From the NCBI RefSeq assembly GCF_030867385.1, contig NZ_JAPFBJ010000001.1, positions 372,001 to 436,000 of the forward strand: a stretch of DNA of 64,000 nucleotides. Reading direction: 5' to 3'. The notes under the pieces were generated by a model. The model did no database searches. It was given only the letters and a program-made list of their open reading frames with translations, and was not told where the DNA came from. Both the position numbers and the translations under genes were made by a program. Source of the DNA: Sphingobium sp. DEHP117 (GTDB taxonomy: Bacteria; Pseudomonadota; Alphaproteobacteria; Sphingomonadales; Sphingomonadaceae). This document shows positions 1 to 8,999 of the stretch, piece after piece. Numbering within the stretch: position 1 is the stretch's first letter; the number at the start of each line of letters is the position of its first letter.

Positions 1-1
1 C

Positions 2-91
2 GGATCCGGCACGCTGCTGCTGATCCTGTGGGCGGAGCGGGGCAAGCTGTTCACGCGGCCCCGCCACGCCCATTTGAGGGTTGGTCAGTAG
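2..91 (+). CDS. 3' end of an unidentified gene (partial)
   Basis: An open frame enters from the left window edge and stops at 89-91. The 29 visible residues contain a short hydrophobic stretch (TLLLILW) followed by a basic tail, which fits the C-terminus of a membrane protein. Of the three forward frames it looks the most protein-like; one other is blocked by a stop at once. There is too little to assign a family. Confidence 0.4.
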   Translation, partial: GSGTLLLILWAERGKLFTRPRHAHLRVGQ

Positions 92-98
92 AGGGCTT

Positions 99-112
99 TT
101 TCCACGTGGAAA
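99..112. promoter_or_regulatory. 14-bp perfect palindrome (TTTCCACGTGGAAA)
   Basis: A perfect 14-bp dyad with a central CACGTG lies between the end of the left partial gene and the 3' end of the permease gene. It could be an operator or part of a weak terminator. It sits between converging 3' ends rather than upstream of a gene, so a promoter role is not obvious. Confidence 0.25.
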
Positions 113-175
113 GCATGTTTCGGATCGGCAACGATCAGACGCCGTTTCCGATCAAAATAGCCTTTTTACAATGAC

Positions 176-1729
176 TTATGCGTCATTTCCGCCTGGAGTA
201 TGCGCTCCTGGCAATGGCGGCACCGGCTGGGGTGGGACATCGGCGTCATCCTCGTGCACGTCGACGATTCCGCGGCCCACGAAGCTGTGGTTGCGGCTGT
301 AGAGGAAGTAGACGAGCAAGCCGATGACGGCCCAGCCGACGAACATCATCTTGGTCTCGTAGCCTAGCGACCAGAACAGATAGACGCAGCCGACTATCGC
401 GACCGGCGCGGTAAACGCGATCCCCGGTGTGCGAAAGGGGCGCCTGCGCGCCGGGTCTGTCCGCCTCAATACCAGCACGGCGATCGAGACGGCGGCAAAG
501 GCGAACAGAGTGCCGCTGTTGGAAATGTCCGCCAGCTTGCCCACCGGGAAAAACGCCGCGAACAGCGCCACGAAAATGCCGGTAAGGATCGTCACCACAT
601 GCGGCGTATGAAATTTCGGGTGAATCTTTGAAAACATCTGCGGCAAGAGGCCATCGCGGCTCATCACGAAGAAAATACGCGTCTGGCCGAACATCATCAT
701 CAGGATGACCGAGGGAAGGGCCAGACCCGCCGCGAGGCCGATGAGGTTGCCGATCTGCGGCCAGCCAATCGAGCGCAGGGTCCAGGCCAGCGCCTCCTTC
801 GAGCAGACGACGGCTGCATCGCCGATGGCCGCGCACTGCTGGCTCAGCTCCATGCTGCCGGGTGCCAGAGCCGCGCCGCCCGCGCCTGATACCGGTTGCG
901 CGCCCACGCTGCCGATCACGCCTGCCGCCACGAGAATATAAAATACCGTGCAGATGCCGAGCGAGCCGATCAGCCCGATCGGCATGTTGCGCTGAGGGTT
1001 TTTCGTTTCCTCCGCCGCCGTGGAGACCGCGTCGAAGCCGACATAGGCGAAGAAGATCGACGCCGCCGCCGCCGAAACGCCTGCGAAGCCGAGCGGCATG
1101 AATGGGGTGAAATTGTCCATGTTCATCACAGGCACGGCGAGGACGATGAACAGCGAAAGCGCCGCAACCTTCACACACACCAGTACCGCATTGACGATAG
1201 CGCTCTCGCGCGTGCCGATAACCAGCAGCCAGGTGACGAGCAGGGCGATGCCGAAGGCGGGGAGGTTGACGACCCCGCCGTCATAAGGGCCGCGCACCAG
1301 CATGTCTGGAATATCTATCGAAAAGGCGTTCTCGATCAGGCCGACGACATAGCCTGACCAGCCGACAGAAACCGCGCCTGCCGCCACCGCATATTCGAGG
1401 ATCAGCGCCCAGCCCACCATCCAGGCGATCAGTTCGCCCATGACGGCATAGCTGTAAGTATAGGCAGAACCGGAAACCGGCACCATCGCGGACATCTCGG
1501 CATAACACAGCGCCGCCACCGCGCAGACAAAACCCGCGATCACGAAGCTGAGCATCATGCCGGGACCTGCCTTTTGGGCGGCCTCGGCAGTCAGCACGAA
1601 AATGCCGGTGCCGATCACCGCGCCGATGCCCAGCATGGTGAGCTGGAATGCACCCAAAGACCGGTTGAGAGACTTCTTCTCTGCCGTCGCCAGAATCGAG
1701 TCCAGCGGCTTGATACGGCCAAAGATCAT
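176..1729 (-). CDS. APC-superfamily amino acid permease (CAT-like)
   Basis: This 517-residue inner-membrane protein has about twelve hydrophobic segments and probably imports amino acids by cation symport. The glycine-rich TM1 signature GIGAVIGTGIF at residues 34-44 is typical of the APC superfamily, and the FFAYVGFDAVSTAAEE segment is typical of the cationic amino acid transporter (YfnA-like) branch. I chose the ATG at 1729 because AAAGGA lies nine bases upstream. The open frame runs 39 codons further up, but that part is arginine- and cysteine-rich and unlike the family. The substrate cannot be read from sequence. The gene stands alone. Confidence 0.85.
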   Translation of the reverse strand: MIFGRIKPLDSILATAEKKSLNRSLGAFQLTMLGIGAVIGTGIFVLTAEAAQKAGPGMMLSFVIAGFVCAVAALCYAEMSAMVPVSGSAYTYSYAVMGELIAWMVGWALILEYAVAAGAVSVGWSGYVVGLIENAFSIDIPDMLVRGPYDGGVVNLPAFGIALLVTWLLVIGTRESAIVNAVLVCVKVAALSLFIVLAVPVMNMDNFTPFMPLGFAGVSAAAASIFFAYVGFDAVSTAAEETKNPQRNMPIGLIGSLGICTVFYILVAAGVIGSVGAQPVSGAGGAALAPGSMELSQQCAAIGDAAVVCSKEALAWTLRSIGWPQIGNLIGLAAGLALPSVILMMMFGQTRIFFVMSRDGLLPQMFSKIHPKFHTPHVVTILTGIFVALFAAFFPVGKLADISNSGTLFAFAAVSIAVLVLRRTDPARRRPFRTPGIAFTAPVAIVGCVYLFWSLGYETKMMFVGWAVIGLLVYFLYSRNHSFVGRGIVDVHEDDADVPPQPVPPLPGAHTPGGNDA

Positions 1730-1917
1730 AGAGATGTGTCCTTTATGTCCAGCGCACCCACCACGCACATGAAGCGGCGAGACTAGCCGCTTCTGCGCAT
1801 CGTGCAAGCAAAACGCTCTGACCAAATCTGGCGCCCCGGCGAACATATCCTATTGTCTATTTATTTAGTTGAGATAAGAGTGGTGCTTCGAACAGCCCAG
1901 TATGGCGGAGAAGGCGC

Positions 1918-2085
1918 ATGAGCAGAGAATTTTGGCTTGCCGAGGTGGCGCACAGCAAAGTCGGACTGAGGATGCCCCGCCGCATCTCTTCCGGCCTTGG
2001 CTGCATCGAGGGGCTGATGGTGGGCCTGCCGCTCAGCCTGCTGTTCTGGGTTGGGGCTTATATGCTGGGCGATATCTGGTTGTGA
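1918..2085 (+). CDS. small membrane protein, 55 aa
   Basis: The ATG at 1918 follows a purine-rich GGCGGAGAAGG and opens a 55-residue frame. The frame has a charged N-terminal half and one convincing membrane segment (GLMVGLPLSLLFWVGAYML) near the C-terminus. I recognise no family. A 39-bp piece of this gene (1975-2012, about 90 percent identical) reappears at 6674-6712 fused to a HIT-gene remnant. Overlapping frames on the other strand are low-complexity and look like shadows. Confidence 0.5.
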   Translation: MSREFWLAEVAHSKVGLRMPRRISSGLGCIEGLMVGLPLSLLFWVGAYMLGDIWL

Positions 2086-2354
2086 GCCGAGGGGGGGCGG
2101 CTGGGTTGAGGATTGAGGGGTGCTTTGAGCAGCTTGGCTGAAGTGTGTGGTTTGATCGCTGATTTGAGCTGTAGGTTGCTGACTTTCAAGAAGCAAGTGT
2201 AGAAAAGCTATTAATGTAACTGCTTATCCATAGCAACAACGCACCATTACCGATTAGATTTACTTCGCGATTACTCTTTATGCCTTGATAACGTCATTTC
2301 CTCGTGCCAAGTCCCACGCAGGGCGCGTATCGTAACAGTTCTCATAAACCGATT
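2086..2354. other. AT-richer spacer without a visible gene
   Basis: No credible frame is present; the ATGs at 2214 and 2280 run into stops within one or two codons. The lost N-terminal part of the lipase/RTX gene on the other side of the IS is not encoded here, which points to a deletion at the IS border rather than a simple insertion. Confidence 0.5.
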
Positions 2355-4007
2355 TAGCCCGCACTATTCATGAGGCCTCCGCTCCGGGTTCGTGCGAGCA
2401 TGGTTTGTCGGTCGCCGGGTGATCAGAGCAAGCTCCTCCGGCGGTTTTTTCACCGCGTCAGGATCGATGGGCTTTTCGAGGTTGAAGGACGAGGGCTCGG
2501 GCTTTGGGCGGCACTGCCGCGCTGGTTATGTGGGTGCCGGCCGGAGGCCGGTGGCAATGGTTCTGAACAGGCTGGCATCGGGACAGGCTGACGCGAAGGC
2601 GACGCGGATGCGCGTAGCGGTTTCGATGATGCGGGCGGCGACCTTGAGCAACCGCAGGCGCAGCGTTGCGAACTCGGCGGTGGCGAGCGCGGCAGCCTTC
2701 GGGATTTCCTGCTGGATGCGCCACACGAGCCAGTAGGCGGCGGTGTGCAGGATGAGGCGCATCTGGTTAGCATTGGCTGAGCGGCACGAGGTACGATCGC
2801 TGGCAAGCTGGGTCTTGTGGCGCTTGATCAGGTTCTCGGCGTTGCCGCGCGCGCAGTAGAGGGTGTCGTAGATATGCTCAGCCGAACCTTCGGCCAGCGA
2901 GGTGACGACATAGCGGATGTCCATGCCCAGCGTGCTGGCCTCGATCCGGGCGACGACGCGGCGCTGGCACTTCCAGCTCTTCGCGCCGTAGCGGGTCTCG
3001 GCATAGTTGCGCAGGACCGGATATTGGCGCTGAGCCCGCTTAACCGCGCAGGCATCGGCGGCAGCGACGATTTCGGGATCAGCACGCAGCGCGGCGTTGG
3101 TCGGCAGGCCGAACACGTAGTCGACGCCGGCCGCCTCGCAGAAGGCCATGACCTCGGGCCGGCCATAGTGCCCGTCGCCGCGGATGGTGATGTGCGTTTC
3201 GGGCCAGTGCCGGCGCAGATGGCGCACCAGGCGCCGGATGTGGCCGGCAGCTTCGGCGCCCGACGGTGTCTTGCCGGTGCGCAGCAGCATCGCCACCGGT
3301 CGGCCGGTGGCAGTGTCGTAGACATGGATCGGCAGGAAGCAGCGCTCGCCATGATGCCCGTTCCAGAAGGAGAGCTGCTGATAGCCATGAACAACGTCAC
3401 AGGTGTCATCGATATCCAGCGTCACCGCCGCCGGCGCGGCGGGGTAGCTGGTGCAGTAGATGTCGATCATCGCGGCCATCATCCTGGCCAGCTCGCGTGT
3501 GGTCGGCGCATTTTCCCACCGGCTCATCGTCGGTTGGCTGGCCAGCCCCGCGCCCGATCCCGGCAGCTTGCCCAGCGCCAGGCGGAAGCCCGGATCGTCG
3601 CGCAGAGCGTCGAGATCATCGGCGTCTTCATAGCCGCAGGCGATCGCGAACACCCGGGCACGCAGGATGTCATCAAGGCGATGGATCACCCGCACAGGGT
3701 CCCGCGGATCGGCAATGCAAGCCGCAAGCCGCCGGCAAAGCCCCATCGCGCGCTCGGCCTGTGCCAGCAGCAGAACACCGCCATCCGAGGTGAGCCGACC
3801 TCCGTCGAACGCGGCTGTGATCTTCTTGCGCCCGATCGCTGGAAACGAAAATCCCGGCGCGCTATCATCGCTCCCGGCGGGTGTGGCCCGTGGCATAAAT
3901 TGCCTCGCTGCAGGACTGGTCTAGACACCCATTTTCCTACATCAAAGCAATCGCTTACACCACTCCCGCCAACCCTTCTGACCAAGCCCGATGAATAAGC
4001 CGGGCTA
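2355..4007 (-). mobile_element. IS1380-family insertion sequence (copy 1)
   Basis: The element is 1653 bp and carries one transposase gene. Its ends are imperfect inverted repeats: reading inward, both start TAGCCCG and share TATTCAT a few bases further in (2355-2370 and the complement of 3991-4007). The size is normal for IS1380. The four bases outside each end (GATT and GCGT) do not match, so no target duplication is visible. This suggests that one flank was lost after insertion. Confidence 0.75.
2526..3896 (-). CDS. IS1380-family transposase
   Basis: The 456-residue DDE transposase starts with the hallmark AAFDGGRLTSDGGVLLL region. It also has a conserved DIDDTCD segment, IRGDGHYGRPEVM (second acidic residue) and the C-terminal Y-CARGNAENLIKRHK block (third acidic residue). 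It looks full length and intact, so the element may still be active. Large open frames on the opposite strand are antisense shadows caused by the high GC content. Confidence 0.92.
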   Translation of the reverse strand: MPRATPAGSDDSAPGFSFPAIGRKKITAAFDGGRLTSDGGVLLLAQAERAMGLCRRLAACIADPRDPVRVIHRLDDILRARVFAIACGYEDADDLDALRDDPGFRLALGKLPGSGAGLASQPTMSRWENAPTTRELARMMAAMIDIYCTSYPAAPAAVTLDIDDTCDVVHGYQQLSFWNGHHGERCFLPIHVYDTATGRPVAMLLRTGKTPSGAEAAGHIRRLVRHLRRHWPETHITIRGDGHYGRPEVMAFCEAAGVDYVFGLPTNAALRADPEIVAAADACAVKRAQRQYPVLRNYAETRYGAKSWKCQRRVVARIEASTLGMDIRYVVTSLAEGSAEHIYDTLYCARGNAENLIKRHKTQLASDRTSCRSANANQMRLILHTAAYWLVWRIQQEIPKAAALATAEFATLRLRLLKVAARIIETATRIRVAFASACPDASLFRTIATGLRPAPT

Positions 4008-4012
4008 GCGTT

Positions 4013-6358
4013 TTGACAAATAACGGCCAGCGTTTGGATATTGCCGCTGGTTTCTATGCTATTGCTTATGATTGGACAGACAGCACCAACCTTCGAAATA
4101 CTGTGATCAGCTATCGCGGCACAGACACAACACTTTCCACTGCGTCGTACGATGAATTTTTGCAAAGCCCTCTTATCAAGGATGCATGGAACGGGTGGGC
4201 ATTAGGTGCAGGGTATGCTGGCGCAAGCCAGGGAGGACTGGCTCTCTCATTCTATCATAGCGTTTTCAATGCCGCGGATGAGAATGGCAATATCATCGTT
4301 GATGGAACTCAGGGAATAGTACTGGGTCACTCCCTTGGTGGAGGACTAGCTGGTTTCGTTGCATCGAACGCTTACACAGGAAGCAACCTAATTGCATACG
4401 GTTATGATCACATGCCATTCGGCGTGGCGGCATGGGCACAGGCAATAACTGAGGCGTTTGTAGATGCAGTCGATTCCTTATCGCTGGATCTGAATTCTGT
4501 AGTCAATATCATGAATGGCAACCCGTCGTTGGTTGATTTTGTGAATGCCTCGCTAACGGTGAGTGACTTTGTCATCGCATTTGCCTCAGCAGTTGTTGAT
4601 CATGCCCCGCGCTTTTCCAACTTTTACGGCATCCACACGGAGGGAGAGGTGCTAACGTACGTTAGGGATGGTTTAGCCCAAGTGTTGATTGGTGACATCG
4701 CGGGAACGGTCCTCTCTGCCTTGCAACAGCCAGGCCTAGCACTGCTTGTTCAAGCAGCTGGCTTAGCATTAGGTGGAGGGACAGTTGCGCTTGAGGCCTT
4801 GTTACCCGCCCAGTCTGAACTGAGTACCTTCGGTGCCTTCGATTTGTTCACGGACACCGTTCAATTGCATAGCATGGCATTGCTCACGACGCTGGAATAT
4901 GCGGATAAGCAATGGCCATCAGAAAGCGGCGCCCATAACACTACAGACTGGCAATACGCTGCCGCAGATGTTCTTCCGGCCATTATGGATGAAGAAGTTG
5001 CATCCGGCCTTAATAGGCAAAAAGATGTAACTGGCGCGGCTGAAGCCGGGGATCAGCTTGCTACAATCATTGCCTATTCCGCCATTGATCAGGGGACGAT
5101 GCCGTTCGGAGATACTGGCATACGTGCCCTCTTCGACGATGCAAGCGACCTCGGCAAAACAATAGACCCCTTGAACACTTTGGCACCTCAGTCGCTAATT
5201 GCAGGCCGAACTGGAATTGGCCGTTTCATAGCAGAATACGCAGGCTTCCTGGCCACCAACGGCGTTACTCAATCCTCCAACCCCTTAGCCATAGATGGCG
5301 TGCTGCACGCTATTGCGGCGACAGGGAGATTCGCTCATACGCTGGAACTGGATTTTACAAGCACGACATGGTCGATTGATGGGACCGCGCACGAAGTCGT
5401 GACACGTGACGACGTCGTGACAAGCCTACTAAACGGCGACGGCAACGGCTCCTCGATTTTGACCTCGATAGATCAATGGTATTCCATAAATGTTGGTGTC
5501 GGTCACACGATAGAACAGGATATCGATCGCATCAGCATTGGTCTTTCCGGAACCGGTAAATTGGCGTCGGCTGTCGGCGCAGGCATATTGATGCAGGTCC
5601 TCAGCGACTCGGGCAACAAAGCCGTATCAACGACTGGCACAGATTTCATTCTAGGAGGAGAGGCAGACGATACCATCACCGGCGGCGGCGGTAGCGACAT
5701 CCTGATTGGCGGCGGTGGCAATGACGCACTCAATGGCAGCAGCGCCAGCGATTATCTGTCTGGAGGAAGCGGGGATGATATTCTGCATGCGAATGGTGGC
5801 AAGGATTCTCTTTTCAGCGCGAGCGGCTATGACATCCTCTATGGCGATGGCGGAAGGGATATACTGACTTTCGATGGTGGGACAGGAGTAGCAATAGGCG
5901 GGCTAGGAAACGATCGGATCGACCCTACAAGGGCATCTGCGTTCATCCGGGTGGAATATTATACGGGCGATGGATTTGATAAGATAGTTCAAGACCTTGA
6001 GGGAATAGATGTTAGCTCACTACAGTTTGACGCAGACGGGAACATTCCTGACATGCCTATTACCAAAGCGTATGTTGACTTTATGGATTTGGCAATGGGG
6101 GAGGTGAATCTGGTTTGGGATGCAAGTATAACTGATAGTCTTTCAACAACAACTGGAAGGCAGTTCGATCTTTTGACTGGACACATGATCATCGAGTCGC
6201 GATCAGGCACTAAGCTGGTTGACATAGGTGAAGCTGTTGGAACGATGTATCATAACGACATGACCACGCTGTCATTCCATAATATTGCAGGCCTTCATTT
6301 TATTGATGGTTACTTTGATTATAACGAGGGAGCCAACGGTGGAATTGTCCTGATCTAG
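4013..6358 (+). pseudogene. lipase-like/RTX calcium-binding protein, 5'-truncated by the IS
   Basis: This frame encodes an alpha/beta-hydrolase fold of the lipase class 3 type, with ISYRGTD near residue 32 and the nucleophile elbow GHSLGG at 105-110. From about residue 550 to 640 it carries several glycine/aspartate nonapeptide repeats (GGGGSDILIGGGGNDAL type), which mark calcium-binding substrates of type I secretion. The frame is open from 3995, only a few codons inside the IS, and has no ATG or ribosome site; the listed TTG is formal. Related proteins carry extra sequence before this point, so the true N-terminus has probably been removed. Codon use is clearly AT-richer than the neighbours, a sign of transfer. 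Confidence 0.75.
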
Positions 6359-6550
6359 GTTGAGACGATTGTACTGATAGGGAAGGTTTGATCTCGGCGC
6401 CTGCCAATGTGCGCACCCACCATTTGTAGCCTCAAGACTCCTAATTCAGTCTATCCCTTATTTATTGCCTCCCGAATCCTACCTAGCCGGAGCGTTCAGC
6501 AGCGGGACCCCGGGTCAGTGACTTCAGGCGAGAGATCGCAGCGGACATGC
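6359..6550. other. spacer with no visible gene
   Basis: No plausible coding frame, strong hairpin or repeat was seen between the lipase/RTX gene and the HIT-like remnant. Confidence 0.4.
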
Positions 6551-6712
6551 GCCTCAGCGCGCCAGCATCGGGCCCAGCGGCGTGTCTGCGAAGAGGTGGA
6601 CGTGGAGGTGCGGCACTTCCGGAAGGGCGTCCGGGCCGATATGGGCGAGCAGGCGATAGCCGGGCTGAACACGCCCCGCCGCGTTTCTTCGGGCCTTGGC
6701 TGCATCGAGCGG
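6551..6712 (-). pseudogene. chimeric remnant: HIT-gene 3' end joined to a piece of the small membrane-protein gene
   Basis: Bases 6551-6682 align without gaps to 8166-8297, the 3' end of the HIT gene in this window. They still encode its last ~40 residues, including VPHLHVHLFA and the terminal LGPMLAR. At the shared string CCCCGCCGC the match switches, and 6674-6712 instead resembles 1975-2012 in the small membrane-protein gene. There is no start and no 5' half, so it is a dead fragment. It probably arose by local recombination or template switching at the nine-base homology. Confidence 0.7.
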
Positions 6713-6743
6713 CAGCTCATGCTGACACAATATCGCTTGACCG

Positions 6744-7778
6744 ATGGGAACCACTTCGAAAGTAAATGCTTTTGGTGAGGAAACGTGGCACCCAGAGTTC
6801 ATGGCAAGTTTCCAGGCAAATATCACAGAGGTTCAGTTTCGCGCGCTGGCGAACTCGATGCCAAACCTCGCGTGGATGGCTGACCCCGATGGGTGGATAA
6901 ACTGGTATAACGACAGGTGGTACGAGTATACGGGTACGACGCCGGAGGAAATGGAAGGCTGGGGGTGGCAAGCCGTTCATCACCCTGACGTGCTTCCGGA
7001 GATGCTGGAGCGCTGGACGGCGGCGCTCCATTCGGGCGAGACCTTCGAGATGACCTTTCCGCTCCGACGCGGGTCCGATGGTTCCTTCAGGACATTCATG
7101 ACCCGGGCCGAGCCATTGCGAGAGAATGGCAGGATCGTCGGCTGGCTCGGGACGAACACGGACATCACCGAGCAAGAACGAACGCGCGAGCGGCTGCAAC
7201 TGGTCATTCAGGAGCTTAACCACCGCGTGAAAAACATGCTGGCGACGGTTCAATCGATCGCGCACAGCAGCTTCGCATCGGTTGACGGGGCCGCCTATGA
7301 CACCTTTGAACGCCGGCTGATCTCGCTTGGCAACGTCCACGAATTACTCACCCGGCAACAATGGTCCGGCGCTGATCTGAGAGAGCTGGTCCAGGGGCAG
7401 ATTGCAAGCTTCGACCAAAGTCGGTTCAAGCTTTCCGGCCCGGACGTGCTGGTCGAGCCAAGGATAGCCGGGCCATTGGCGATGACATTGCACGAACTGG
7501 CCACCAATGCAGTCAAATATGGTGCCCTGTCGAACGCCACCGGCACGATCGACATAGGGTGGACAACAGAAACTGACATCAATCGCGAGATGCTCATCCT
7601 GAACTGGACAGAGCAAGGGGGGCCGGTTCCCCACCCGCCGGAACGGGATGGCTTTGGCCTGAGAATGATAAAGCGCGTGCTATCGGGCGATCGAGGGTCT
7701 GTCATCAACCATCAGTTCGCTCCCGGCGGTGTTCGCTTCATGGCGCGGCTGATACTGAGCAACCTGCCTCACCGATGA
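6744..7778 (+). CDS. PAS-domain HWE-family sensor histidine kinase
   Basis: The 344-residue protein has one PAS domain (about residues 30-145, with NLAWMADPDGWINWYN) and an HWE kinase core. The phosphoacceptor is H160 in LNHRVKNML, the N-box is LHELATNAVKYG (250-260) and the WxE motif is W288/E290. No membrane segment or signal peptide is present, so it is cytoplasmic. HWE kinases are common in alphaproteobacteria and often sense light or stress; no chromophore cysteine was identified here. The stop overlaps the next start by four bases (ATGA), coupling it to the response regulator. The start is uncertain: ATG 6801 (residue 20) is the alternative and neither has a good ribosome site. Confidence 0.88.
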   Translation: MGTTSKVNAFGEETWHPEFMASFQANITEVQFRALANSMPNLAWMADPDGWINWYNDRWYEYTGTTPEEMEGWGWQAVHHPDVLPEMLERWTAALHSGETFEMTFPLRRGSDGSFRTFMTRAEPLRENGRIVGWLGTNTDITEQERTRERLQLVIQELNHRVKNMLATVQSIAHSSFASVDGAAYDTFERRLISLGNVHELLTRQQWSGADLRELVQGQIASFDQSRFKLSGPDVLVEPRIAGPLAMTLHELATNAVKYGALSNATGTIDIGWTTETDINREMLILNWTEQGGPVPHPPERDGFGLRMIKRVLSGDRGSVINHQFAPGGVRFMARLILSNLPHR

Positions 7779-8125
7779 GCGGGCTGCGCGTCTTGATCGT
7801 CGAAGACGAAGCCGTGATCGCCATGTTGGTGGAGGATGCGGTCGAGGCGGCTGGGCATAGCGTCGTCGCCCAGGCGAGCAATATCAGCGATGCAATGGTC
7901 ACTGCCGCGAAAGCGGATTTCGACGTGGCCCTGCTGGACCTGAACCTCAATGGTCAGAAGGCGCATGGAGTGGCCATGGTCATCGAGTCACGCGGCAAGC
8001 GCTTTGCGTTCGTGACCGGCTACGGCGACGATGGCGTCCTGGCAAAATTTGCGCATGCACCCGTCCTCAGCAAGCCATTCTCCTTCGGGGATGTTGCAGC
8101 GATCCTGGACAAGCTTGCGTCTTAG
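7775..8125 (+). CDS. single-domain response regulator (CheY-like)
   Basis: The 116-residue receiver domain has the acidic pair E10/D11, phosphoacceptor D55 in LLDLNLNG, T81 and K100 in LSKPF. There is no output domain. It overlaps the HWE kinase by ATGA and is almost surely its cognate partner. In alphaproteobacteria such pairs often act as phosphate sinks or feed the PhyR/EcfG general stress branch; that role is inference. Confidence 0.9.
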   Translation: MSGLRVLIVEDEAVIAMLVEDAVEAAGHSVVAQASNISDAMVTAAKADFDVALLDLNLNGQKAHGVAMVIESRGKRFAFVTGYGDDGVLAKFAHAPVLSKPFSFGDVAAILDKLAS

Positions 8126-8168
8126 AGGCTGCGGGGATTCAAGGTGGGGGCTGCCACAGGCTTTCGCC

Positions 8169-8558
8169 TCAGCGCGCCAGCATTGGCCCCAGCGGCTTGC
8201 CTGCGAAGAGGTGGACGTGGAGGTGCGGCACTTCCTGATGCGCGTCGAGGCCGATATTGGCGAGCAGGCGGTAGCCCGGCTGGACATGCCCCGCCGCCCG
8301 CGCCACTTCGCCAACCGCGCGCACGAAACCGGCAATCTCCTCCGTTGAGGCACTGGCCGAAAAATCGTCCCAGCTCACATAGCGGCCCTTGGGGATGACG
8401 AGGATATGGCTCGGCGCCTGCGGGTTGATGTCGTGAAAGGCCAGCGCCCATTCATCCTCATAGACCTTGGTGCACGGGATCTCGCCGCGCAGGATCTTCG
8501 CGAAGATGTTGGCATCGTCATAGGGCAGGGTAGGGTCGATAGGCATGTTTGTCTCCAT
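8169..8558 (-). CDS. HIT-family (histidine triad) nucleotide-binding protein
   Basis: The 129-residue cytosolic protein carries the histidine triad HLHVHLFAG near the C-terminus and the family's N-terminal block NIFAKILRGEIP. HINT-branch members hydrolyse purine nucleoside phosphoramidates. The ATG at 8558 follows AGGAG by five bases; ATG 8546 is an equally possible start. It lies 43 bases downstream of hisE, the order seen behind hisF in many sphingomonads, so hisE-HIT is probably one transcript. Its 3' end is partly duplicated at 6551-6682. Confidence 0.9.
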   Translation of the reverse strand: METNMPIDPTLPYDDANIFAKILRGEIPCTKVYEDEWALAFHDINPQAPSHILVIPKGRYVSWDDFSASASTEEIAGFVRAVGEVARAAGHVQPGYRLLANIGLDAHQEVPHLHVHLFAGKPLGPMLAR

Positions 8559-8601
8559 TTCGGCTCCTGCGCGGTCGGGTGGAGGAGCGGGCCGGTGCGG
8601 A

Positions 8602-8922
8602 TCAGCTCCCGGATCGTGCCGCTTTTTCGGCGAGGCCGGAAAGCCCCTCGCGCCGCTCAAGCTCCGCGCGGATATCATCGAGCGAGAGGCCCATGTCGGC
8701 GAGCAGCACGGCAAGGTGGAAGACGAGGTCCGCGCCTTCCTTGACCACCTCGGCGCGGTCATCCGCCATGGCGGCGATGACGGTCTCGACCGCTTCCTCG
8801 CCCAGCTTCTGCGCGATCTTGGCGCGGCCCCTCGCTGTCAGCTTCGCAACATAGCTCGACTCCGGATCGGCCATGCGGCGGGCGCGGATGGTTTCCTCAA
8901 GGCGGTCAAGAGCGTCGGTCAT
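8602..8922 (-). CDS. hisE: phosphoribosyl-ATP diphosphatase
   Basis: The 106-residue HisE catalyses the second step of histidine synthesis, PR-ATP to PR-AMP plus diphosphate. The all-alpha MazG-like motif is clear: KLGEEAVETVIAA followed by EGADLVFHLAVLL, which supply the acidic metal ligands. AGGAG lies eight bases before the ATG. HisE is a separate protein here, not fused to HisI. hisF, its usual upstream neighbour, is absent; a diguanylate cyclase gene ends 78 bases upstream. Confidence 0.93.
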   Translation of the reverse strand: MTDALDRLEETIRARRMADPESSYVAKLTARGRAKIAQKLGEEAVETVIAAMADDRAEVVKEGADLVFHLAVLLADMGLSLDDIRAELERREGLSGLAEKAARSGS

Positions 8923-8999
8923 GCCTCAAGCTCCTGCCACATCTGCCCCGCGATGGGCAAGCGCGACTATGATGCTGTTGACCGACCGGCGGACGAGCG

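Noticed and set aside
2817-3998. 393-residue + strand frame opposite the IS1380 transposase
   Set aside because: It is antisense to a clear transposase and has arginine/glycine-rich low-quality sequence; a GC-driven shadow.
2351-4011. Target duplication for IS1380 copy 1
   Set aside because: Flanking tetramers GATT and GCGT, and shifted versions such as CGAT/CGTT, do not match, so none is claimed.
8923-8999. hisF remnant between the GGDEF gene and hisE
   Set aside because: The 77 bases show no HisF-like translation; only the hisE ribosome site is evident.
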